DNA from: Parasitella parasitica
Lineage: Eukaryota > Mucoromycota > Mucoromycetes > Mucorales > Mucoraceae
Assembly (NCBI GenBank): GCA_025201805.1
Contig: MU619275.1
Location: 36,700 to 100,699, forward strand
Direction: 5' to 3'
Length of the DNA stretch: 64,000 nucleotides
Shown: positions 8,706-19,534 of the stretch, piece after piece
Position numbering within the stretch: position 1 is the first letter of the stretch
Layout of the letters: each line of letters begins with the position of its first letter
Position numbers and translations under genes: made by a program
Notes under the pieces: generated by a model
Seen by the model: only the letters and a program-made list of their open reading frames with translations
Told to the model about the DNA's origin: nothing
Databases searched by the model: none

Positions 8706-11700
8706 ATGTCGACAGAATTACCAGCATTGCCGCCTCGTAAAGTGGCCACAGCTATACAGCTAGAGAATGAAGACAAAAGCTTGGATGATTGTCCGTGCTA
8801 CTCACCCATGGCTTTACTGTTTCGCTTGGAAGCCCTTTCCAGTGATCATAGACACGTATTCAAAAGTGTAACTGTCGAGGATAGCAATAATGAGCAAGAA
8901 AATGGCCCTGTCATCGCAGACCCCATCAAAGACGGTCTAGTAGCGGCCATGGATTTGGATGTCGATTTAGCACCCATTAGAATCGAGAACAATAAAATAT
9001 CTCGATATATTTGCTCAGAATGCCACGTTTGGCTGCAAGTTCAGCATAATCGTGACCATGCCGAGAAATGCTCAGCAACAGATTATTTGTGCCATCACTA
9101 CCACTCGCATAGTTTGGGAGGATATGAATGCTGTGGATGCCATTATGCATTAACTACCGAGATGATTGACCCTGTAGTGTCAATGACTGTGTTGAAGCGC
9201 CTGGAAGCGACCAGATTGAAGGCGAGATCGTTTGCTGACCTGATGCAAAAAAAGGGAGAGCAAGACCCTACTCTTGTTACCACATATACGACAGTGTTGA
9301 TTTATATCACAAATCTACTAGACGGTGTTAAGCGAAACATCAACATACTGAACCCAAACTTTTTGTCTCGTATTGGATTAAGCGACGGCAGGTAACGCAT
9401 TTGATTTGGCTCAAAATCGCCAATTGTATTGACCATATTGGTAACTAGTCAAGCATTACTAGAAGACATTGGATTTCATTCAGAAGACAATTTTTTTGTT
9501 GCACCTGAAATCGAGGCTGGCTCGCCTGCTGCCGAACGCTTACAGCAGATACAACAAGAGATTATTGTATCACTGGATACATTACGACTAGAACTAGGTT
9601 CCGCAGCTGTACCAATAATGCCTGCAGAAGCCAAGCTCAAAGTAAAGACTGCTGATATGCAGCAGTTGTTTGGCATTGAAGAGTCGCTCGAAAGTCGACA
9701 CACCTCCAACTACGGTTACCTCAACAAAGCATATGCCTCGTTCGGCCTTACATCAGGAGCTTCTGACACCTTGGTTTCGTGGACATACAAAAAACTGATC
9801 AGCGACCCGTCAATCCTAATTGACGAGTACGATGCGATGGATAGCTTGGCGACTATTGCCAACCATACAAATTCAGTTGTGCTGCAGACACTGGTTGCAT
9901 GTGAGCGCAGTGAGGGCAAGATCGGTAGAAATGACATTGGAGATGCATACGCTTATTTTGGAGTGACAGCAGATGCTGCAGACGATGGGTTACTGACTGG
10001 ATTGTACAAAGTGAAATTATCAGACGAGCCTCTGGAAAAGAACACGATACAGGAAAAACTCAAGATCATTGCGATTGCAAGAAACAGCACAGAGCTGATT
10101 GAATTCTTGAAAAGAGAAAAGGGCATCTCTTCATCCACACAGGTTCAGTCAGTCAAAGATCTGATGGGAGGTAAGGCCCTTTCTGATATGTATGGTGTGA
10201 TATAGTGGTTTAACTCTTGGTACAGTTCCCGCACACATGATAAATGGCCAGCACTCGATGTAAGTACAATTTCATAACAAACTACCTCTTCCTCTCTTTA
10301 TTTTCTTCTTCTTCATCACATTATGTGGCAGAAAGAGGAGAGACTAGTGTTCTTGAAGTACCAGTACTCACCCAACGTTACATTTCAACCATGGTCTGCT
10401 ACTCCATCACCAAACAGACCTGTTGGACTGAATAACATAGGAAATACATGCTACTTTAACAGCCTTTTGCAGTATTATTATACCTTATTACCTTTTCGCA
10501 ATACAGTGATCGATATCGAAGCTTATGCTGAAGACGAGCATGGCGAACCCAAGAAAATTGGTGGCATCAAAGTCGATCAACCAGAAGTCCGTCGTGCCAG
10601 GAAATGTAAATTGCTTACAAAAAGGAGTTTGCAAATACTAACCTCTATCCTGCAGTTGTTGGACTGTTGAAAGAGCTTTTCCTCAACCTCCAGCAGACGA
10701 ATGAAAAGGCCATCTCGCCTCAAACTGACCTGGCTTACATGGCTTTGCTGAATGAGAAAGACGACCAAGATCATCCCTCACAAAACGATCAACAGGCTCC
10801 CAGCAATGACATTGACGTTCAAATGGAGGCAGTTGCTGAGCCGAATCCAACAGAGTCCAATACAACTGTTACAGAACTAGCAGAAATAAACATGATTGCA
10901 GATGGGCCCAACAATGCCCAAGACAGCCCATCCGACAAAGAAAACGCAGTGCCTGTATGGGGTGATGTTCGTTCTGATTCGCCTCCGCCTGCGTATCAAG
11001 ACATTGCTTCTGCAGAGGAGATAAAGCAGGCGCGGAACGATAAAAAGGCGGAAACAGCAAGCGCTTCTACTGAAAAAGCGCCCAACAAGCCCAAACAAAG
11101 GCCCAGTGTCGACACAATGATGTTTGGCAAGCAGCAAGATGTTACTGAATGCATGGGAAATGTCATGTATTTGGTAGAAGCAGCTCTTAAGCCTATCCAC
11201 AAGACGGAAGACGGGGAACAAGTAGACGACATGATCCGACAAACATTCTACGGCAAAGCTCGCCAAATTTTATCTTACTGTGATAATAAGACTCTTCAAG
11301 TCGTGAAGAAGGAAATGGAGGAAGACTTTTCGCATGTTATCGTAGATGCATCTGAGGGCAAAGATCTTTACGATGGCCTTGACGAGTACTTTTTTGCAGA
11401 TCAAGTTGAGAACTTCCAGGGGGGCCACGAAGCAACCCGAGAAGTGACAGTAAAGACGTTTCCTCCTATCCTCCAAATTCTGGTCCAGCGGGTCCAATTT
11501 GACAGAGCAACGGCAAACGTTTATAAATCAAACGCCTACATTCAACTGGAAAAAACCATATACCTTGACAGATATGCAGATGACAATTTCGAGGAACTGA
11601 GGGAAAGAAGGTCGCAAGTAGCTGAATGGAGAAACGAGCTCGAAAACTATAAGGGGCAGGTTGCCAAATACACAAAATCAGATAGATGTAGAATGCCAAT

Positions 11701-12154
11701 TCCCGACTTGCTGGAGGCCACACGACAGGTGCTATCTGACCTGAGCGTAGAGTACTCACCAGAAGAGCAAGAAAAGTTTAGGCTAGCTATGGACCTAATA
11801 CAACGGGAAGCAGAAGAGAAGAAGCAACTGATCCAAGAGGGCAATGCCAAAACCCGAGCGCTCAAAGAAAAGATCCAGCATCAGTACGACGATTACACGC
11901 AGTTGGCCTATAAGCTGCACGCTGTCTTTATCCATCAAGGGCAGGCAAACTACGGCCATTACTGGATCTACATTTACGACCACAAAGGCAGCCAATGGTG
12001 GAAATACAACGACTCTCTAGTTACCAAAGTGCATGAAGATGAAATATTCCACGACACAACTGGATCCACTGCCAACCCGTATTTCTTGGTTTATGTGGAT
12101 GCCACCAAGATGGACGCTTGCGTGGAAACAATTAAGCCTGTTACTGTCAACTGA
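8706..12154 (+). CDS. ubp2: Ubp2-type ubiquitin-specific protease (C19)
   Basis: Cysteine protease that removes ubiquitin, related to yeast Ubp2, which trims Lys63 chains made by the ligase Rsp5. Five exons (8706-9391, 9449-10170, 10226-10259, 10343-10605, 10656-12154) give about 1067 residues; yeast Ubp2 has 1272. The junctions around the 34-nt exon 3 and the start of exon 4 are the least certain. The N-terminal part holds a Cys/His cluster (CSECHVW ... CHHYHSH ... CCGCHY). The catalytic Cys box GLNNIGNTCYFNS puts the nucleophile at about residue 517. A low-complexity insert follows, then FGKQQDVTECMGNV, LQILVQRVQFDR, and the His box HQGQANYGHYWIYIYD near the C-terminus. A PPPAY sequence in the insert (residues 678-682) is a potential WW-binding PY motif. 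The next gene encodes a WW-domain protein. Confidence 0.85.
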
Positions 12155-12255
12155 GCCTTAAATAAAGTTGCTGCCTATTGCAGTATAAAATGCATTTTTA
12201 CAACCTTTGCTTTTACCTCTTTTTTCTTTTCTTCTTTCAAGTTAAAAATATACAA

Positions 12256-13210
12256 ATGAATCAAGGTCCTCCTCCTCCTCAACTCCCTCCTGGATGGTAG
12301 ATATATATATGTCAATGTTTTTTTTTTAACGCACCAGATTTCTCACAATTGATTAGGATTGCTCTCTGGGATGAAACTACACAACGCTATTATTATGTCG
12401 ATCAAGCAACCGGCACAACACAATGGGAAATCCCCAGCGGTGCATCAAAAGCAACCGAAGCAGGTATGCCAAGTGTAGGGGAAGCTTCCAGCTATGGTGG
12501 TGGTGGTGGTGCTGGTGCTGGCGGATATCCTCAACAACAGCCATCGCCCTACTCTTCATCATCACAATCTTTTCCACAGGCTGGGGCATCCCCCAATACG
12601 GCAGTTGCGACCGCTTATCCAACACAAGAAGACGAGCTGAATCGTGATGGAACTGATAGAGGCATTGGCAAAGTATTCTCAGGTATGTGATTTCTTGGCA
12701 AAAAAAAAAAAAAAATAGGATTAAATAGGAGAAACCAAGTGTCAACTGACATAAATTACTACTATACATACTATAGGCTTTTCGGGCGGTGCTATCACCG
12801 GTGGCCTGCTTGGGTAGGTTGCATGCGCAGATCAATCAAATCAAGGACCAACAATCTAAATATTTTGTGTTAGTTATGCTGCAGGCAAATATTTCAACAA
12901 ACCCAAGGTAAATCATTGCTGTTTCTCTTTTTTTTTTTTTTTTTTTCATGTTTCTAAGCAAGAGGTTTCATTGATATAGCCAAATCAATATTACCCTCCT
13001 CCTCCTCCTTCGTCTGGTGGATTTGGATTTGGTAATTTCGGTGGCGGGCATCATGGGGGTCGTCATGATTATTACGGCGGCCACAATAACCACGGTAAAC
13101 ATCATGGCGGACGTGGACCAGGTGGACCTGATGGTTTTGGTGGGCCTGGAGGGCCTGGAGGGCCTGGAGGTTTCAACCCTCCTATCCGCGGCGGAAAGCA
13201 CGGATGGTAA
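12256..13210 (+). CDS. WW-domain protein with glycine-zipper segment and Gly/Pro-rich tail
   Basis: Five small exons (12256-12296, 12357-12682, 12777-12813, 12874-12907, 12980-13210) give 222 residues. Splicing of exons 1 and 2 completes a WW domain at the very N-terminus: LPPGWIALWDE, the YYYVD strand, and TTQWEIP, containing both signature Trp. WW domains bind proline-rich ligands such as PPxY. A Ser/Gln/Gly linker follows, then a hydrophobic Gly-patterned stretch (FSGGAITGGLLGYAAGKY) resembling a glycine-zipper membrane segment, then a tail rich in Gly, His and Pro. The exact cellular role is unknown. It starts 101 bases after the Ubp2-like stop codon on the same strand; that DUB carries a PPPAY motif. 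All junctions keep frame and use GT-AG. Confidence 0.8.
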
Positions 13211-13529
13211 TCTACAAAACATGCCTTGTCAATCAATCAGTTATAATCTCTACATTCTGTGCTATACAATAAAGGGGACTCGAAATGTAAATAGACATTT
13301 TGCCATCCGACGACAAGTGAGCACCACCACCGTTTTGTTGGGTTATCCATGTTTCTCAGGTTTTTGTTTTGCAACAGTAAAAAAAAGGCTCGAGTGAACC
13401 CTGCTTATAACCACGAGTGTCCAATTTGTCTTTGTTTTTGAGCTTTGTATTTACTAAACTTTATTCTTTAAATTTGAGAAACAAATATGTACGATATATA
13501 TGCATGAACATGTGTTATTGGAGTGATTA
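13211..13529. other. Convergent 3' region between WW gene and VPS9 gene
   Basis: Tail-to-tail spacer of 319 bases. It contains AATAAA-like signals for the plus gene (near 13268) and AT-rich sequence. No gene seen. Confidence 0.4.
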
Positions 13530-16361
13530 TTATATTCGTTTGAATGGCTTGAATGAGCCAACTACATTGCCGTCTAATTTACCAAGATTCAGCAAAAAGT
13601 CTCCCATCAGTTCTTCCGACTCTTCCCCTCCATCTTCAATGCTATGGAGCGACCTTGTATCCAAATATAAGGATGCAGGCCGTTGGATGCTGTCAAACGA
13701 AATTCGATCTCGAACTGTAATAACTTTAGGGGGCTGCTGAGACCTTTTCTTTCGGAATGTCGACGCACTTAATGATCTGCCTAATTTAGGTATATCTGCC
13801 ACTGAAGAAACAGAAGGTACGGAGGGTAAGTGGTGATGGTATTGAGGATGCTGTTGCTGTTGCTGTTGCTGTTGCTCTGGCTCTTGTTGCTGCTGGTATT
13901 GTTGGGGTCTAAGTGGTGATGATGCAGGCTGTAGAGGTGGAGACGATGGTTGCAAACGATGGTGATAGTGTGAGGGAGGTAGAGCATCTAATCGTAAAGG
14001 CGTAGAGTTGGAGAGAGATGGAAACGTGGTGGATACCATTGGCCTTGAGGAGCTTAAATTCCTAGAGGGCTTGTATCCGTTTGTGTGGTAGTAATTCCTG
14101 CCGTTGCCTGTCATGCGGGGTGAGCTATTGTTTGGCAGCAGCCAGTCATTTGGTATATCTAGGCTTTTTCGGTTTTCAGCATGGCGAGGGTTAGGTAGCA
14201 CAATATGAGGCCGAAGAAGAGCTACATTGCGACAGCTACTACTGCTTGATGTTGTGCTGCAGCGATCATCATCGTCGTCATCGCCTTCATCAACACTGAT
14301 TCGCAGTTCTGTCGCCATGTCTTTGTCCAAGGATGAGTGATGGTGGTGGTGGTGGTTGTGCTGCTGTTTGATATTTATTTCGCCTAAATCTGCACTTTGC
14401 GATTTTCTGTGGTGTAAGGAATATCGGGTGGAATTTATATGTTGATGCTGAGGGGGAGCGCTGTTTGGTTTACTCAATGAGCTGAATGAAGTTGATCTTG
14501 AGCGAAGGCTTTGAGGCGAGGCGATCGAAGAATGCGATGAGGTGGCCGAGCAAATGTCATTCAATGAAAGAGGGTCGTCTTTCAAAAACTCGCAAGCACT
14601 CTTTGTTGTAGTGACAACGAAACTATAGACTGAGCCTTCAGCCATCCTTGCTAATCTGTAGTATTGCATATAATAAACTAAACTGGCCAATCTAGGTACA
14701 TTGCTCTGAACAATTACAAATGCAAGCAGTGGAATCATTTCATCAGAGGTAACGGATGTGTCTGCATCAAACTGTTGGTACTCAACTATAGGTTAAAATC
14801 CATGTTGACTTACCACTATTGCCGTTGCCGAAATCCTGTACATAATCATGCACCGCTGAAGAGATCAAATCCAATGTGGATTTAACTACAGCCAATTTTT
14901 CAAGTGGCGTAAATGCAAGATGTTTTGATGTTGATTTATGTGGTTCAACATTGCAACTATCAGTATCTAACCTTCTGAAAGTGGAGATCGCCTCATCGAA
15001 GCAAGACAAGCGCATTTCAGAAATTGGATAACGCAGTGAATATTGTGACAAGGTGACATTTGAGTAGCTGTAACAGATCGTATCTATATAGTTATCCTGC
15101 GACGCCAACAGCGACTGCAAAGACTGTATCCATATTTTCTTGTGTAAAAAGCTCATCACAACGCTGTAAGTAGACGTATGTTAACTGGATCTTGTTTCGT
15201 ATGTGACCCCCCCCCCCACCCCACCCCACCCCAAAAAAAATAAAGACTTACTTTTCAACTAGTTCTAAAAATTGGTCATGCTCTGAAGGTGTACGACATG
15301 ACTCTTGCAGTAATTTATTTCGCTGTAATATTGTCTACAAGCAATAAACAATAAGCATAGTTGCTAGAAATACACACAAAACTTACTCTATAGGCCTTCA
15401 TATACATGTGCTGTATTCTTTCTACCGTATTTTTGTTGTAGCCTTTAATGTAGACATAGGAATCTGTGAATTCCTGCACTGCAATCTGTAATTCGTAGAG
15501 TGCTTCCAGGTTTTCGGAAAACATGTTTAAAAATTCTAAATCCCTAATCAAATCAAGGAGTGACACACATTTAAGGATACTGATTAGAGTTTCATAGGAT
15601 GTATGACTTACGTTCTAGAGTTACGAACAGGTGGAATAGTAATAGCATGCTTATGATGATGATATGCCTAGATGTTGTGTTGGTCAGCATCGATTTGGCG
15701 AAGAAAGAAAAAAAAAAAAAAAAAAAAAAAAGGAAAGCAGACTTACGGGCGGATCTCCTTCTAGTAATCGGTCTATTGATAGTACCTTGATCTTTTTGTT
15801 TTTCAGATAGACTGATTCCTCGTCCATGATATGTACAGTGCGTTCCTCTTTAAAACCTAAGAAACGCATTAGTTGCCAAATCCAACAAGAGCCGCTGATT
15901 CAGTTCACCTATGATCGTCGTTATAATTGGGTGATCCAATGCTATGATTTTTTGCTTTTGTTTGGTTGCCATGTATTGTCCGCAAAAGTAAGGGGACGGC
16001 TGGAAACAATGCGTTTCTTGAAGGGATCAAGGAGAAGGAAGGGAGTTAGTCTCCAAAGACGGTTTCATGCAAAAACAAACGAATTTTTACCAATGATATC
16101 TTTTGTTATAACGAGGCCTTCGATAGACTTTGAATGTGGTATGCAAACAATTGCAGACTCGCAAAACAATGAATGAAAATGAGTCTTCATGTGCTTGTAG
16201 AAAAAATTCTCGTCAATGTCCTCAGGTTCCAATGGGTCCATGGTGTTGATTGTTTCGTTTTTTTGTATCAAGGACGAAAGTGTTGGATAGGCGGAAGATG
16301 ACTCATTTGTAGCCGGCTGTTTTTTCTTGACTCCTGTTTTTTGGAAGAAGGGAAGACTCAT
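13530..16361 (-). CDS. VPS9-domain Rab5-type guanine nucleotide exchange factor
   Basis: Predicted activator of Rab5-class GTPases on early endosomes. Exons: 16361-16091, 15941-15909, 15856-15747, 15667-15612, 15543-15387, 15334-15252, 15163-14814 (or 14842) and a last exon starting at 14785 (or 14771) to 13530; about 771 or 758 residues. The N-terminal part (FHSLFCESAIVCIPHSKSI, then VKVLSIDRLL-like text) resembles the start of fungal VPS9-ankyrin proteins, but no ankyrin repeats are seen. The VPS9 core lies around residues 320-410: TPLEKLAVVKSTLDLIS, then SDEMIPLLAFVIVQSNVP with the conserved Asp-Glu-Met, then YYMQYYRL. The last 350 residues are disordered, with His, Ser and Gln runs. The junction before the SDEMIPLL block is ambiguous: a 28-nt intron with a strong GTAAGT donor, or a 71-nt one with GTACAG. 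Confidence 0.8.
15207..15232 (-). repeat. G-rich tract in VPS9-gene intron 6 (G-quadruplex capable)
   Basis: On the coding (minus) strand this intron contains three GGGGT units followed by a run of 11 G. That gives at least four G-tracts of four or more with one-base loops, the pattern of a very stable G-quadruplex in the pre-mRNA. Confidence 0.6.
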
Positions 16362-17203
16362 CGTTTGTGAGTGATTTTGTTGATTTAGAGAAATAAAGGG
16401 AGGGGCTATCTTTTTTCAGTTGCTGATAATAAGGGTATAATATAGCAAAGAAGCAAAAGAAAGAGATAAGTAGAAAAGGAAGAAAAGGAAAGAAAGAAAA
16501 AAAAAAAAGATGTTTATATAGTAGAAATCAGATTTCACACACATATACTCACTCATTCACGCAGGCAGCAGAGCATTTTATCACCCAAACAGCCTCGCCT
16601 AGTATTGCAGGCCTAAAAAAGTCACATATACAGCAAGTTGCTATGCATGCTAATACTAATAACTCATTCAAATTGGCAAACAATGAATTGCTAGGCGAAT
16701 TAAATCAACATTTTGATACAACAACGATGCTTTGGAATTACTCTTTAGAGAATAGTGGATCAATTCTAAACTACAAACATGGTTCAGCATGTGCTCATCA
16801 CAATGGCATTTTTCACCAATATCCACTGCACATTCTGGTTTTTTTTATTCGACATGTTGCTATAAAAACAGTGTTCTGTAATAATTTTTGAGAGAAAAAA
16901 ACATCTGCATATTTATCAGATGTCAGGAAACGTACTCCACAACAAAATGTACTCAAAATTGCTAAAAATAAACCTTCAAAATCCTTGAACGCACGTCTAC
17001 ACGCAATTCTTTGTTTCCTCTGTTCAGCAAGCTCAAAATTGAGTTTGCCAATCAGCTGGAAGTGAGGCGCTTAGCAAAAGGGTGATTTCTTTACTTGTCT
17101 CTTTTTTCTTTTTTCTTCGCCAACTTTTCTGTGATATGAGCAGTTGTATTTCTTCTCCTCTTTAGATTCCTTTTTTTTTTTTTTTTTAATATATATATTT
17201 TTT
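16362..17203. other. Divergent promoter region, VPS9 gene and arrestin
   Basis: About 840 bases between two divergent starts. It holds A/G-rich tracts (16440-16510) on the VPS9 side and C/T-rich and T-run sequence (17095-17190) just before the arrestin ATG. An 82-codon frame at 16643-16891 has no recognisable features. Confidence 0.4.
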
Positions 17204-19305
17204 ATGCTGACACGACATTTGACAAACAAATTACTTGACATTCGCCTTCAAGAAGAAAAGTTCTATTTTCCTGGCGAAACGATCAAAGGTGAGATAAAGG
17301 CTTTTCCCGAGACGAGGCAAGCTTAGGATTAAATCTGCTACAAATAGGTCTTGTCATTGTTCATCCCAAAAACGCCATCAAAGTCAATTCGATACAGCTA
17401 AAGTTTGCTGGCCATGTTTTCATACACCTAAAGGAAAAAGAAACCAATACACTTTTCGAAAACAACCTCACTCTCTCCGTATACCCTAACAGCACAAGCC
17501 CTAAACAAACAACGCTCGATGCTTCTGAACACCGTTTCCCTTTTGAATTTATTGTGCCTAAAAACCTGAATTTGCCTAGTTCGATGGAGGTGAGGTTTTT
17601 GTGTATAGCCGGTTATGCCATAGATGGTAACATGCGACTGAACATTTAATACGTAGTTTGGTAAAAAAGCCCATATTCGGTACACAATCAATGCATTGTT
17701 AGACAGACCCATGATTCCAGAATCACTATGTCCAAAAGTCGAATATGCCGTATCCCTGTTGGAATACATTGATATAGAAAAGGACCAGTTTAAAATACCT
17801 CAAGAAAAGAGTCAAGACATGATGCTACCCAAAGCAAAGTACAACCAAAAATGCATGGTGAGAGCATCCATGCCACGTCTGGGGTTCACAAGAGGTAACC
17901 AAAAGGCGCCCTCTCCTCCCTGGCAGACAGACTCTGACTAACCTATCTTTGATAATCGATAGGCGACATCGTTCCTCTTAAAGTTAACATTGATCACTTT
18001 ACATCATATGCACGTAAAAATGGTGTCACAGTAGACCTTGTACGCACCGTGGAAATCAGAACAAGTAAACACACTATATTCAAGGAAGCAGTTCTACGGT
18101 CCACGCAGTACGACATGGACATTAAACCACAATCATATCACCAATCCATACTCTGTCAGTTATTGATTCCAACTTCAACACCTCCTTCCATAAGATACAA
18201 GGACAAGGTGCTGCGTTTTCATTATAAGGTTCGTATTGCGGTATCGTTTGGCGATAAAAGTACTTGTACTTTGGATATGCCCATAGTTATAGGCACTTGG
18301 CCTCGTGCCGCTGTGCCTATCGACGATGATGACGACTCCTTTGCTCACGAAACGGAGGACGCTGGACAAGCAAACAATGGGGCAGATGGCGACGATGACG
18401 ATGACGACGACGATATCGAGTCCTTGAAAACTTGTTCTGTAGACGATCAGTCTTCGGTGAGAAATTCCTCAAACATCTTACCTTCGTGGTACACAAACAA
18501 TAGCTCAACAACCACCTTGACTACGGTACAAAGGAGCTCTGTCGTGTCGAATAAGGAGGATCAAGTAGGCCGCTCGGATTCGATTGCCTCGAAAGTCTCG
18601 AACAACTCGGTTTCATCGTGTACATCCAGTAAATCTTGGGAATATCAGCAATACCAGCAACAATTGCAACAGCAATCACAGCAGCCATACTACCATCACC
18701 ATCACTATAGTCACTCTTCCAACAATCTATCTAGAAATGTATCGCAGTCGACTACATTGTCCTCTCCAGATAGACTGCCCTCGTATTACAATAACGGCAC
18801 TTCGATGAGTCACAATCGACCTTCGTCGGTTTATTCGACAGATTATCCTTATAGCAATAACAACATCAGCCGAAATAGTAGTCATGGCAGCAATGGCTAT
18901 CAATTCTATAGCAGCTCGAGACAATCTATGGTTTCCTTACCTCCATTGGCTGGTCCGATGGCCCAGCAACCATACAACAACAATAGACTCTCTAGATATA
19001 GCAGATACGAAGATGATCCCTCCATCATACTAGAACACGACGACGTACCTACTCATATATTAGAGCCGTTGCCTTCCAGCGTGCCTTCCCCCATTGAAGA
19101 ATCACAGCAGCAAGAGCAAGAGCAGCAGCCCGTTGCGACAGCCCCAGCATATCTACCGGAATCATCAGATTCATCATCCTTTGAGGACTCTGACGAGGAT
19201 GAAGATGATCTCTTGGCAATCATTGAACGGAAAAAGAAAAAGGAACTGAAAGAATTGAGAAGAAAGCAAAAGACTAAAGCAGCGGCAAACTTATCAACAT
19301 CTTGA
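17204..19305 (+). CDS. Alpha-arrestin (ART/Rim8-type ubiquitin ligase adaptor)
   Basis: Predicted adaptor that brings Rsp5/Nedd4-type ligases to membrane proteins for endocytosis. Four exons (17204-17288, 17348-17589, 17657-17894, 17963-19305) give 635 residues. The arrestin N domain starts with LLDIRLQEEKFYFPGETI and continues through GLVIVHPKNAIKVNSIQLKF. The hinge region RPMIPESLCPKVEY is followed by KCMVRASMPRLGFTRGD and DLVRTVEIRTSKHTIFKE, all typical of fungal alpha-arrestins. The C domain ends at about residue 295 with LDMPIVIGTWP. The tail is acidic, then Ser/Gln/His-rich, and contains LPSY (460-463), a PY-type [LP]PxY motif; no PPxY was seen. I start at MLTRHL because the upstream in-frame sequence is a T-rich leader encoding poly-Phe. 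Assignment to Rim8 versus ART subfamily is open. Confidence 0.88.
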
Positions 19306-19534
19306 AGCATTCATTTTGTAACATCAGCCATACATAAGCATCATCATTACTACAACATATATATATAATATATACTATATAATACATTAATTCTTTAATC
19401 ATACCTCTTTAGTTACTACTGGTCTTTCTTTCTTTTTTTTCTTTCTTTTGTGAAACCAAATGTAATAATAAAATTTACATGTTTATACATGTGTGTATGT
19501 GTATGAGTGTATAGCAGTAGCAGTAAAAAGACAT

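Noticed and set aside
12377-12835. 152-codon minus-strand frame
   Set aside because: Complement of the WW gene exon 2 and low-complexity intron sequence; His/Phe runs arise from GGT and A repeats.
16643-16891. 82-codon plus frame upstream of the arrestin
   Set aside because: No domain, no codon bias, lies in a divergent promoter region.
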